From Lysobacter antibioticus HS124 (lineage in GTDB: Bacteria > Pseudomonadota > Gammaproteobacteria > Xanthomonadales > Xanthomonadaceae), in the NCBI RefSeq assembly GCF_000336385.2, contig NZ_HG424474.1:1-47939 (forward strand): a stretch of 47,939 nucleotides of DNA, given 5' to 3'. The position numbers and the translations under genes were made by a program. The notes beneath the pieces were generated by a model, which did no database searches, was not told where the DNA came from, and was given only the letters and a program-made list of their open reading frames with translations. This document shows positions 35,406 through 42,449 of this stretch, in pieces (position 1 is the first letter of the stretch; each line of letters begins with the position of its first letter).

Positions 35406-37568
35406 ATGCGTTGCCTGTTGATCGACAACTACGACTCTTTCACCTGGAACCTGGCCGATCTGATCGGCAGGGCGTTCGGCGAAGCCCCGGTCGTGGTGCG
35501 CAACGACGAGTACCGCTGGCCCGAGCTGCGTGCGCGCGGCTTCGATTGCGCGGTGATCTCGCCCGGCCCCGGCAGCCCGACCCACGAAGCCGATTTCCAC
35601 GTTTCGGCCCAGGCCATCGCCGAAACCGAGCTGCCCCTGCTGGGCGTCTGCCTGGGCTTCCAGGGCATCGCCCACGCCGCCGGCGGCCGCATCGTGCACG
35701 CGCCCGAGCCCTTCCATGGCCGCGCCTGCGCCGTGCATCACGACGGCGACGGACTGTTCGCCGGATTGCCCACGCCGTTCCAGGCCATCCGCTACCACTC
35801 GCTGATCGCGGCCGCGCCGCTGCCGCCGGCGCTGATCGCCACCGCGCACACCGAAGACGGCCTGATCATGGCCCTGCGCCACCGGCAGCGGCCGCAGTGG
35901 GGCGTGCAGTTCCATCCCGAGTCGATCCTGACCGAACACGGTCTGGCGATGATCGGCAACTTCCGCGACCTGGCCGCGCGCGCGCGCGGTCGTGCGTGGA
36001 GCGCGCCCGGCGCGCGCTCCACGCACGAAACCGTCGAGTCGCAAGCTGGCGCCACACACGGAACCGCCGAGCCGCAGGCGCGCGCCGCGCCCGAGCCCGC
36101 CGCGCAACTGCGCTGGCGCGCGCTGGCGCCGGGGCTGGATCCGCAGTCGGTGTTCGGCGCACTGTACGCCGCGCGCCCGCATGCGTTCTGGCTCGACAGC
36201 CAGAGCGCCGACGAAGCCGCCGAGCATTCGTTCATGGGCGCAGCCGAGGCCGGCGAGGTCTACGCCTACCGCGTGGCCGACGACGACGCGGCCGGCAGCG
36301 CCGGCCAGGCCTGGCTGGCGCGGCTGGACGAGGAGCTCGAACGCACCCGCGTCGACGGCGCGCAAACTTTGCCGTTCGCGTTCTGCGGCGGCTTCGTCGG
36401 CTATTTCGGCTACGAGATGCAGGCATTGTTCGGCGGCGAGCGCCGCGCCGGCACCGCAGCGCCCGACGCCCTGTGGATGCGGGTGCGCCGCTTCGTCGCC
36501 TTCGACCACGCCGGCGGCGCCGCCTGGGCGGTGGCGGTCGCCGACGCCGGCGAAGATCCGGCCGACGCCGAGGCCTGGCTGGACGCGACCGCGCGCGCGG
36601 CGGAAGCCACGCGCGGTGCGGCCGTCGCCGAGTCTGCCGCCGCCACGACGACGCAGCTGGACGTCGCAATGGACCTCGGCCGGGACGACTACCTGGCGGC
36701 GATCGGCGAGTGCCGTGCCGCCATCGTCGACGGCGAGTCGTACCAGGTGTGCCTGACCAATCACTTCCGCTTCGCCGCCGCGTTCGATCCCTATGCCCTG
36801 TACCGGCGCATGCGCCGCGGCAATGCCGCGCCGTTCGGCGCCTTCCTGCGCAGCGGCGCGTACAGCGTGCTGAGCACCTCGCCGGAGCGCTTCCTGCGCG
36901 TCGACCGCGAGGGCCGGATCCAGACCAAGCCGATCAAGGGCACGATCCGCCGCGCCGCCGACCCGCAGCGCGACGCCGAGTACGCGCGCAAGCTGGCCGA
37001 CTCGCCCAAGGACCGGGCCGAGAACCTGATGATCGTCGACCTGATGCGCAACGATCTCAACCGGGTGGCGCAGCCCGGCTCGGTCGAAGTGCCCAAGCTG
37101 CGCGTGGTCGAGAGCTATCGCACCGTGCACCAGCTGGTCAGCACGGTCGAAGCGCAACTGCGCCCGGACCGCAGCCTGATCGACCTGGTGCGCGCGACCT
37201 TCCCGGGCGGCTCGATCAGCGGCGCGCCCAAGCTGCGTACCCTGCAGATCATCGACCGGCTCGAACGCAGCCCGCGCGGGGTGTACTGCGGTTCGATCGG
37301 CTACCTGGGCTACCACCGCGTCGCCGACCTCAACATCGGCATCCGCACCCTGTCCTACGACGGCCGCGAGGCCGCGTTCGGCGCCGGCGGCGCGATCACC
37401 TACCTGTCCGACGCGCAGGCCGAGTTCGACGAGGTCTTGCTCAAGGCCGAGGCGGTGCTGCGGCCGGTGTGGGACTTCCTCGCCGACGGCGCCGCCTACC
37501 GGGCCCGTCTGCACGGCGACCGCCTGTCGCTGAGCGCAGCGCCGCTCAGCGACGCAACGCCAGACTGA
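35406..37568 (+). CDS. pabAB: Fused aminodeoxychorismate synthase PabA-PabB
   Basis: A 720-residue bifunctional protein. Residues 1-190 are a class I glutamine amidotransferase with Cys82 (GVCLGFQG), His170 and Glu172 (QFHPES). Residues about 236-715 are a chorismate-binding domain. PIKGT with Lys511 is the PabB signature (anthranilate synthase has PIAGT), so the product should be 4-amino-4-deoxychorismate, the precursor of p-aminobenzoate. The linker at about 195-235 is Ala/Arg/Pro-rich and holds an 11-residue duplication. In the glutaminase motif the usual GVCLGHQ reads GVCLGFQ. Such fusions are common in actinomycete antibiotic clusters but also serve folate synthesis. No pabC is adjacent. 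The end overlaps the convergent gene by 23 bp. Confidence 0.94.
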   Translation: MRCLLIDNYDSFTWNLADLIGRAFGEAPVVVRNDEYRWPELRARGFDCAVISPGPGSPTHEADFHVSAQAIAETELPLLGVCLGFQGIAHAAGGRIVHAPEPFHGRACAVHHDGDGLFAGLPTPFQAIRYHSLIAAAPLPPALIATAHTEDGLIMALRHRQRPQWGVQFHPESILTEHGLAMIGNFRDLAARARGRAWSAPGARSTHETVESQAGATHGTAEPQARAAPEPAAQLRWRALAPGLDPQSVFGALYAARPHAFWLDSQSADEAAEHSFMGAAEAGEVYAYRVADDDAAGSAGQAWLARLDEELERTRVDGAQTLPFAFCGGFVGYFGYEMQALFGGERRAGTAAPDALWMRVRRFVAFDHAGGAAWAVAVADAGEDPADAEAWLDATARAAEATRGAAVAESAAATTTQLDVAMDLGRDDYLAAIGECRAAIVDGESYQVCLTNHFRFAAAFDPYALYRRMRRGNAAPFGAFLRSGAYSVLSTSPERFLRVDREGRIQTKPIKGTIRRAADPQRDAEYARKLADSPKDRAENLMIVDLMRNDLNRVAQPGSVEVPKLRVVESYRTVHQLVSTVEAQLRPDRSLIDLVRATFPGGSISGAPKLRTLQIIDRLERSPRGVYCGSIGYLGYHRVADLNIGIRTLSYDGREAAFGAGGAITYLSDAQAEFDEVLLKAEAVLRPVWDFLADGAAYRARLHGDRLSLSAAPLSDATPD
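35991..36027. repeat. 16-bp perfect palindrome inside the pabAB linker
   Basis: CGTGCGTGGAGCGCGC (35991-36006) and its exact complement GCGCGCTCCACGCACG (36012-36027) flank a 5-base spacer. It lies in frame within the interdomain linker. An imperfect 33-bp direct repeat (about 36022-36087) encoding THETVESQAGA and THGTAEPQARA follows at once. Confidence 0.9.
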
Positions 37569-38304
37569 GCGCGACCGCCTGCACGGCGCGACCGCCCGGA
37601 CCCGTGTCCGGCGGGCCGCGCATCGCCCGTCGCGCCAATCGCGATTGGTCCCACTTCAGTGCCGCGATGTAGTCCTCGTAAGCCTTCATCCGCGCCTGCC
37701 AGTAATCCAGCTCCATCGCGCTGCGGACCAGGAAACGCTGCGCCTCGTTGTCATTGGCGGCGAGATCGCCGGGGCTGTCGCGCACGCCGGCGCGTTGCAG
37801 CTCGATGTCCTGGAACTGCCGGCCGCGTTCGATCAGGGTCTTGAGCATGCGCACCGACTCGTTGTAGCGCGCGTTCTCGGCCAGCACCAGGCGCTGGCAG
37901 ATCGCCAGCTGCTGGCGCGCGATCGGTCCGTTCAAGTCGGGCGCGGCCTGGCGCAGCACGCTCGGCAGGCGTTCGCGCACTTCGCCGCTGCGGCTCGGAC
38001 ACAAATCCTCCAGGCCGTAGTCGTCCGGACGCGCGGCGAAGTCGTCGCGCATCTGCGCCGGAGCGAAATTCAGCCGGCGCAGGCCGATCAGTTGCTGGCG
38101 GAAATGCGCGACGGTCTCGCGCCAGCGCTGCGCCTGTTTGCCGAACTCGATCGCGTCCTTGCCGGTCTGCTGGATCTGGGCGCTGAGGTTGCCGGGGTCG
38201 CTGACCAGCATCTGCGCCGTCGCGGTGTGAGCGCACGATGCCGCGGACGCGACGAGCAGCAGGCGAGCAAGACGGCGGCGAACGGGGCGTGCGGAAGCAG
38301 GCAT
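37546..38304 (-). CDS. Secreted VirB5/TrbJ-like protein, orphan
   Basis: A 252-residue exported protein. A twin-basic N-terminus and a hydrophobic run (about 14-25) lead to a signal peptide with a cleavage site ATA-Q near residue 30. The mature part is helical: MLVSDPGNLSAQIQQTGKDA (about 32-51) and FGKQAQRWRETVAHFRQQLIG resemble the start of VirB5/TrbJ minor pilins of type IV secretion (D-x-x-NL-x-Q-x-Q pattern). Two cysteines (near 101 and 134) could pair. AAAGGAA precedes the ATG. There is no other T4SS gene in the window. Homology is judged from pattern alone, so the class is a moderately supported guess. The 3' end overlaps pabAB by 23 bp tail to tail. Confidence 0.7.
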   Translation of the reverse strand: MPASARPVRRRLARLLLVASAASCAHTATAQMLVSDPGNLSAQIQQTGKDAIEFGKQAQRWRETVAHFRQQLIGLRRLNFAPAQMRDDFAARPDDYGLEDLCPSRSGEVRERLPSVLRQAAPDLNGPIARQQLAICQRLVLAENARYNESVRMLKTLIERGRQFQDIELQRAGVRDSPGDLAANDNEAQRFLVRSAMELDYWQARMKAYEDYIAALKWDQSRLARRAMRGPPDTGPGGRAVQAVALSLALRR

Positions 38305-38648
38305 GGCGATTCCTTTCGATGCGCAAGGCGCTGGTAGGTCGTTGCCGATGCGGCGACGCTGCGCACGACTATCGCACGTGCGGCGCGCACTGCGGCCGCG
38401 CGCGCAAGCGCGGACCGCACGCACGCGTCCACGCGCGTGGCCGTTCGCGCCGATAGCGCTACTGCAGGTTTCGCGCGCGTGCATGCCGTCACCGCGCTCA
38501 ACGAATGTGCGGCGATAAACATTTTGATTCCTGCGCGCTGTCGGCCCACAATCCGCGCCCCAACACGCGACACGGATGCGGCATCCGCCGCGGCGAGACG
38601 GCAACGCGACCGCTTCGCTCCATCCGAGCATCGCGCAGCGAACCAGCC
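38305..38648. other. Divergent control region with a likely promoter
   Basis: A 344-bp gap between the VirB5-like gene and the response-regulator gene. It contains the promoter at 38524-38552. The remainder is GC-rich with runs of GCGCG and no gene that I would support. Confidence 0.5.
38524..38552 (+). promoter_or_regulatory. Possible promoter of the response-regulator gene
   Basis: TTGATT (38524-38529), a 17-base spacer and CACAAT (38547-38552). It lies in the only AT-richer patch of the gap, 96 bases before the start codon. Confidence 0.45.
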
Positions 38649-39260
38649 ATGATCCGAGTCCTCATCGTCGTCGACCTGCCCTTGCTCGGCAGTGGCCTGC
38701 GCTCGATTCTCGACCGCGAACCGGACCTGACCGCGACCGCGGAAATCGCGCCGGAACGGTTGAATGCGTTGATTCCGGCGCAGATCGACGCCGACCTGGC
38801 GCTGTGCGCGCTGGAGCGCGGCGACAGCGACGGCGTGCGCGCGGTGCGCCGATTGCTGCAATTGCGCGCGAATCTGCGCATCGTCTATTTCGCCGCCGCC
38901 GACGTGGCGGTGCCTGCGGCGCTGCTGGATGCCGGCGTGCACGGCTACCTCGCGCGCGGTTGCGATGCGCGCACCCTGGTCTACGCCCTGCGTCGTGTCG
39001 CCGGCGGCCACGACCACATCGACGCCTCGCTGCCGCGCAGCGTGCTGCTCGGTCTGTCGCCGTTCCGGCGCTTGAGCGCACGCGAACGCGAAGTCGCCTT
39101 GCTGACCGTGCAGGACTACAGCACCCGCGGCATCGCCGAACTGCTCGGCGTCGACGAGAGCACGGTGCGCACGGTGCGCTCGCGCGCCTATCGCAAGCTC
39201 GGCCTGCGCAGCGCGGTCGGCCTGAGCCGGCTGGCCGACAAACACGGCTTCGGCCAGTGA
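38649..39260 (+). CDS. NarL/LuxR-type response regulator with a degenerate receiver domain
   Basis: A 203-residue protein. Residues 1-120 have the fold pattern of a receiver domain (MIRVLIVVDLPLLGSGLRSI; then DADLALCALERGD), but the phospho-acceptor Asp is replaced by Ala54. The acidic pair is reduced to Val8-Asp9, the conserved Thr/Ser is Ala and the conserved Lys is Arg103. Residues 138-200 are an intact LuxR/GerE helix-turn-helix (LSAREREVALLTVQDYSTRG, IAELLGVDESTVRTVRSRAY). It should bind DNA without being controlled by aspartyl phosphorylation, perhaps through a ligand or a partner. No histidine kinase is encoded nearby. The start at 38649 matches the family N-terminus. Confidence 0.93.
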   Translation: MIRVLIVVDLPLLGSGLRSILDREPDLTATAEIAPERLNALIPAQIDADLALCALERGDSDGVRAVRRLLQLRANLRIVYFAAADVAVPAALLDAGVHGYLARGCDARTLVYALRRVAGGHDHIDASLPRSVLLGLSPFRRLSAREREVALLTVQDYSTRGIAELLGVDESTVRTVRSRAYRKLGLRSAVGLSRLADKHGFGQ

Positions 39261-39466
39261 GGTCCATCGGGCCGGCGATGTGGGTGAAGCGTGAAAACCC
39301 TTTCGATTCCGAACGTGATCGACGCGTGGTCCGCACGGCCGCCCCGAGCTGAACGAGTCAGCTTGGCTGCCCGCGTCCGGCTCGCCCACCGCTGCGCCGC
39401 CTTGCGATTGCCGTCACGAACGCAAGCTCGCCGGCGCTGCATTGTGTAGCCGACGGACTGCGGTCG

Positions 39467-40711
39467 ATGCGGCCGCAAGAGACAAGCATCCGGGGGCGTT
39501 GCTTGCGCAGAGCACTGGACCGACTGGAACCGGACGACCCGCGCCAGACCGCCGGCGACGGCGACGGACGGCCTGCCGATTTCGAAACCCACTCACCGCC
39601 GCCGCGCGCGCGGGCCGCGGCGCAAAGCCGCCTGCGTACCCAGGCCGTGCCGCGGCGCGTGGCCGGTGCCCGACCGGCGCCGTTGGCGCGTTCTCGCGGC
39701 GAAGTCGAATGGAGCGAAATCGCCGCGACCCTGCTCGGCGCGCGCCGCGCCGGCCTGATCTGGCCGCCGGCGCCGGCGCAGCAGGCAGTGCTCGGCCGGG
39801 CGATGCCGACGGGGCCGCGCTGGCTGCACGAGATCCTGTGGAAAGGGCAGCGCCTGAGCGCGCTGATCGTCGACGGCGAAGCCCGGCTGTGGGCCGAAAA
39901 CGGCGAGGAACGCAGCGACGCTTACCCGGGCATCGTCCTGACCCTGCAGCAATTGGGCTTGCAGCAGGCGCACCTGGACGGCGTGCTGATCGCCGATCCG
40001 GGCCTGCGCGAGCGCTACCGCACCGCCGCTCCAACGGCGGGCTTGGAACGGCGGCCGGCGGCGACCCTGATCCTGTTCGACCTGCTGCATGTGGACGGGG
40101 TCGACATCGAGCAGTCGCCCCTGGTCGACCGCAAGACCGTGCTCGAGCTGATGCTGCGCCAGGCCCCGCGCGGGCTGGAATACGGCACCCACATCCTCGG
40201 CAGCGGCAAGGCCGCCCTGGCATTGGCGCTGAGCCAGCACCTGGAAGGGGTGATCTGCAAGCGCGCGTTCGGTCGTCACGTGCAGGGGCCGAGCCCGGAC
40301 TGGCGGCGGATCGGCTTGCTCCAGTTCGGCCAGTTCGCGATCGTCGGCTACACGCCGGCCGACCCGGCGGCGCGGCGGCCGGCCACGTTGCTGCTCGGCC
40401 GGCCCAAGGGCCAGACCGGTTGGCGCTATGTCGGCCGGGTCGCGGTCGAGGCCGGCAGCGAATTCGAACGCGAACTATTGCCGCGGCTGGTCGCGGCGGC
40501 GCGGCGACGGGTCACCTTCGGCCCTGACGTCGATCCGATCGAGGACGCGGTGTGGTGCAACCCGCGCCTGGTGGTCGAAGTGCGCAGCCACGGCTTCAAC
40601 AGCAAGGGCTTGTTGCGCCAGCCGGGACTGCAAGCCTGGCGCCGCGAGCGCAAGGTCGCCGAGTTGCGCCTGCCGGCTTCGACCCGCCGGCGTTCGTCCC
40701 GGCGCGGTTGA
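39467..40711 (+). CDS. LigD-like ATP-dependent DNA ligase homologue, predicted inactive
   Basis: A 414-residue protein. After a basic, low-complexity N-terminus (1-80) come an adenylation-like domain (about 100-285) and an OB-fold domain (about 286-400) arranged as in the ligase part of LigD. Conserved blocks are WLHEI (119-123), FDLLHVDG (204-211), EGVICKR (260-266), VGYTP and LLLG. But the nucleotide motif KxDG reads L124-W-K126-G, LDGE reads LDGV (170-173) and the motif-V lysines in DWxKxK are gone (DWRRIG, 278-283). It therefore probably cannot form the ligase-AMP intermediate. The frame is intact and long, so it is under selection as something else, perhaps a DNA-end binding or regulatory subunit. 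The start codon is uncertain. Confidence 0.82.
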   Translation: MRPQETSIRGRCLRRALDRLEPDDPRQTAGDGDGRPADFETHSPPPRARAAAQSRLRTQAVPRRVAGARPAPLARSRGEVEWSEIAATLLGARRAGLIWPPAPAQQAVLGRAMPTGPRWLHEILWKGQRLSALIVDGEARLWAENGEERSDAYPGIVLTLQQLGLQQAHLDGVLIADPGLRERYRTAAPTAGLERRPAATLILFDLLHVDGVDIEQSPLVDRKTVLELMLRQAPRGLEYGTHILGSGKAALALALSQHLEGVICKRAFGRHVQGPSPDWRRIGLLQFGQFAIVGYTPADPAARRPATLLLGRPKGQTGWRYVGRVAVEAGSEFERELLPRLVAAARRRVTFGPDVDPIEDAVWCNPRLVVEVRSHGFNSKGLLRQPGLQAWRRERKVAELRLPASTRRRSSRRG

Positions 40712-40773
40712 GCCGGCCGTGCGAAGCGCTGCCGCAACGGGCTGAACCGATGGCCTGAATCCGTAGCGTTGTG

Positions 40774-40830
40774 CCTGTCGGCACACGACAGGATGTGACG
40801 CAGAAGTGTGCCCCTGTTCGCTCTGCGTCA
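40774..40830. repeat. Two adjacent inverted repeats downstream of the ligase homologue
   Basis: CCTGTCG-GCACA-CGACAGG (40774-40792) is followed after 3 bases by TGACGCAGA (40796-40804) pairing with TCTGCGTCA (40822-40830) across a 17-base loop. Both stems are perfect. They could be part of a terminator, an RNA leader or a small RNA; no T-tract follows. Confidence 0.6.
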
Positions 40831-40897
40831 GTGTTTCATCTGCCCGTGCCGGCCCTGGGCCCCGGTTTGCAAGGCTTCCGCAGATGGCATGATTTTT

Positions 40898-40911
40898 GTG
40901 ACCATTGTCAC
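40898..40911. promoter_or_regulatory. Short palindrome, possible operator
   Basis: GTGAC-CATT-GTCAC is a perfect 5-bp inverted repeat that ends 6 bases before the possible small gene at 40918. It is in an AT-rich patch. Confidence 0.35.
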
Positions 40912-40917
40912 TGAATA

Positions 40918-41133
40918 ATGCTCGCAGCGAGGCCCCCGGTGGGCCGATGGACCTCCAAAAAGCCGGACGACGACGAAGGCGGGCGCAAACCCTCGCGCGC
41001 CTCGGTGATCGCTTTGGTCTGCGCCACTGCCTTGGCGGTGGTCGCCGCGCTGTTGGCCAGCCGCAGCCAGGCCGGCCCGGCCCCGGCGGCGCAGGGCCCG
41101 GCCGCCCGGACCGCACCTGCCGGCCCGCGTTGA
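40918..41133 (+). CDS. Possible small single-helix membrane protein
   Basis: A 71-residue frame with a basic, acidic N-terminal part (KKPDDDEGGRKPSR, 14-27) and one clear membrane helix (VIALVCATALAVVAALLA, 30-47). An Ala/Pro/Gly tail follows. The topology would be N-in. There is no ribosome site before the ATG, so it may be leaderless or not real. The AT-rich upstream patch with a palindrome supports a start of transcription here. An overlapping frame on the opposite strand was considered and looks less protein-like. Confidence 0.4.
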   Translation: MLAARPPVGRWTSKKPDDDEGGRKPSRASVIALVCATALAVVAALLASRSQAGPAPAAQGPAARTAPAGPR

Positions 41134-41259
41134 ATCATCGCGGCGTTGGGCCGGTCGAGGGCGTATCGCGGCATGGCCCGGCATTCCCTGGATGCCCGAC
41201 TTCGCGGGCATCACGGCTTGGGGACGCGCCGCTTTACCCACCCGCCGTCATCCGCGCCG

Positions 41260-41541
41260 CTACCGCCATTCGGCAGTGAGCGCCTCCTCGCGCGCGAAGC
41301 GCTGCAGGTGCTCCAGCACCACGCCTTGCAATGAAATCAGGCGCGCCGCATCGGCGGCGGCGAGTTCGAGCTCGAGGCGCTCATCGGCGGCGGTGGCGTC
41401 CAGGCGGGCGTCGGCGTCGAACACGATGCGGGCGCGGTCGTCGGCGTACTCGACCGCGAACTTGTGCCGCCAGTGATTGCACAGCGTGCGCAACAGCTTG
41501 CGCGCCTGGGCGCTGGCGATTCGGGCATGAGCGGTGGGCAT
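41260..41541 (-). CDS. DUF2218-family protein
   Basis: A 93-residue protein of the DUF2218 family, unknown function. The family landmarks LCNHWRHKFAVEYADDRARI (20-39, including the conserved LCxHWxHK stretch) and a C-terminal LQGVVLEHLQRFA are present. GAGGAAA lies before the ATG. The gene is 37 bp downstream of the DsbA-family gene and is probably in one operon with it. DUF2218 proteins are often found with siderophore or redox genes; that gives only a weak hint here. Confidence 0.88.
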   Translation of the reverse strand: MPTAHARIASAQARKLLRTLCNHWRHKFAVEYADDRARIVFDADARLDATAADERLELELAAADAARLISLQGVVLEHLQRFAREEALTAEWR

Positions 41542-41578
41542 GGCGTTTCCTCGATGGCGATGCAGCGGGCAGCGAAGG

Positions 41579-42310
41579 TCAGGCGGGCAGGGCGCAGCCG
41601 TCGGCGGCGCAGCCGAACGCGGCCGGCGCCGCGGCGCGCAGGCCGGCCAGGCGTTCGAGCAGATGTGCGCGCCAGGCCTCCGGTTGGCCCAGATACCGGC
41701 CGATGTCGAGCGATGCGGCGGTCGAGCCGCCGACCTCCAGCGCCACGGTCGGGAAGCCGTGACCGCCCAGCCGGCGCAGCAGGCCGCGACTGGCCTCGAT
41801 GTGGGCCTGGCTCGGCGCGCCGAGCTGCGCCGCGAAGGCGATATCGAAGGCGTCCCCGTCCAGGCCGAGTTCGAGCGCGAGCGCGCGCAGGGTCGCCGGC
41901 TCGGCGATGCGCCGGCCGTGCTGGTAGTGCGCACGCTGGATTCGCTGCAGCAATTCCAGGCCGCGCCCGCCCAGGGTGTGCGCCGCCAGCACGGCGGCGA
42001 TCGGCGGTTCGGAGTCGAGCAGCGCCGCTTCGTCGAGCAGCAGCCCGTCGAAGTAGGCTTCGCCGAACGGCTGGCCGCTGAGCTGGGCGATGCGGCGATC
42101 GTGCGGCAGCACGTACTCGCGCCAGTCGCGGCCGACGTGCCGGCGTTGCGCGCCGGCCATCATGCCGCCGGCGTGCAGTTCGATCGCCAGCCCGGGCAGA
42201 CGGGCAGCGGTGGCGATCAGCGGGGCGACGGCGTAGCACCAGCCGCACAGCGGATCGTAAAGGTAGTGCAGGCGGGCGACCGGCGCGGTCGTGGCGGGGG
42301 CGGTGGTCAT
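41579..42310 (-). CDS. Cytosolic DsbA-family (FrnE-like) thioredoxin-fold protein
   Basis: A 243-residue protein with a thioredoxin fold. The redox motif CGWC (Cys22 and Cys25, in YDPLCGWCYAVAPL) is near the N-terminus and there is no signal peptide, so it should act in the cytosol as do FrnE-type oxidoreductases. The cis-Pro loop is GGHGFPTVAL near 182-191. Two more cysteines near the end (CAADGC, about 235-240) could form a second redox pair. It is first in a likely operon with the DUF2218 gene and divergent from a LysR gene that may control it. Confidence 0.92.
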   Translation of the reverse strand: MTTAPATTAPVARLHYLYDPLCGWCYAVAPLIATAARLPGLAIELHAGGMMAGAQRRHVGRDWREYVLPHDRRIAQLSGQPFGEAYFDGLLLDEAALLDSEPPIAAVLAAHTLGGRGLELLQRIQRAHYQHGRRIAEPATLRALALELGLDGDAFDIAFAAQLGAPSQAHIEASRGLLRRLGGHGFPTVALEVGGSTAASLDIGRYLGQPEAWRAHLLERLAGLRAAAPAAFGCAADGCALPA

Positions 42311-42449
42311 GGCAGATCCTGGATGTCGGCCGCGTGGCGGCTTGGGCGGCGGCGGGTCGCCGCTGCCGGGCAGGAGTGCACGATAGTTGAGTGAAACGGC
42401 GCAAAAAATGCCGTACAAGCGAAATATTTGTTGATCGAATCGCGCAGAT

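Noticed and set aside
34449-37514. A minus-strand open frame of about 1,020 codons opposite the PPTase and pabAB
   Set aside because: The opposite strand has intact catalytic motifs; this frame has none.
40908-41174. A minus-strand open frame of 88 codons overlapping the possible small membrane protein
   Set aside because: It has no ribosome site and no fold-like pattern; the plus-strand frame has a clear membrane helix.
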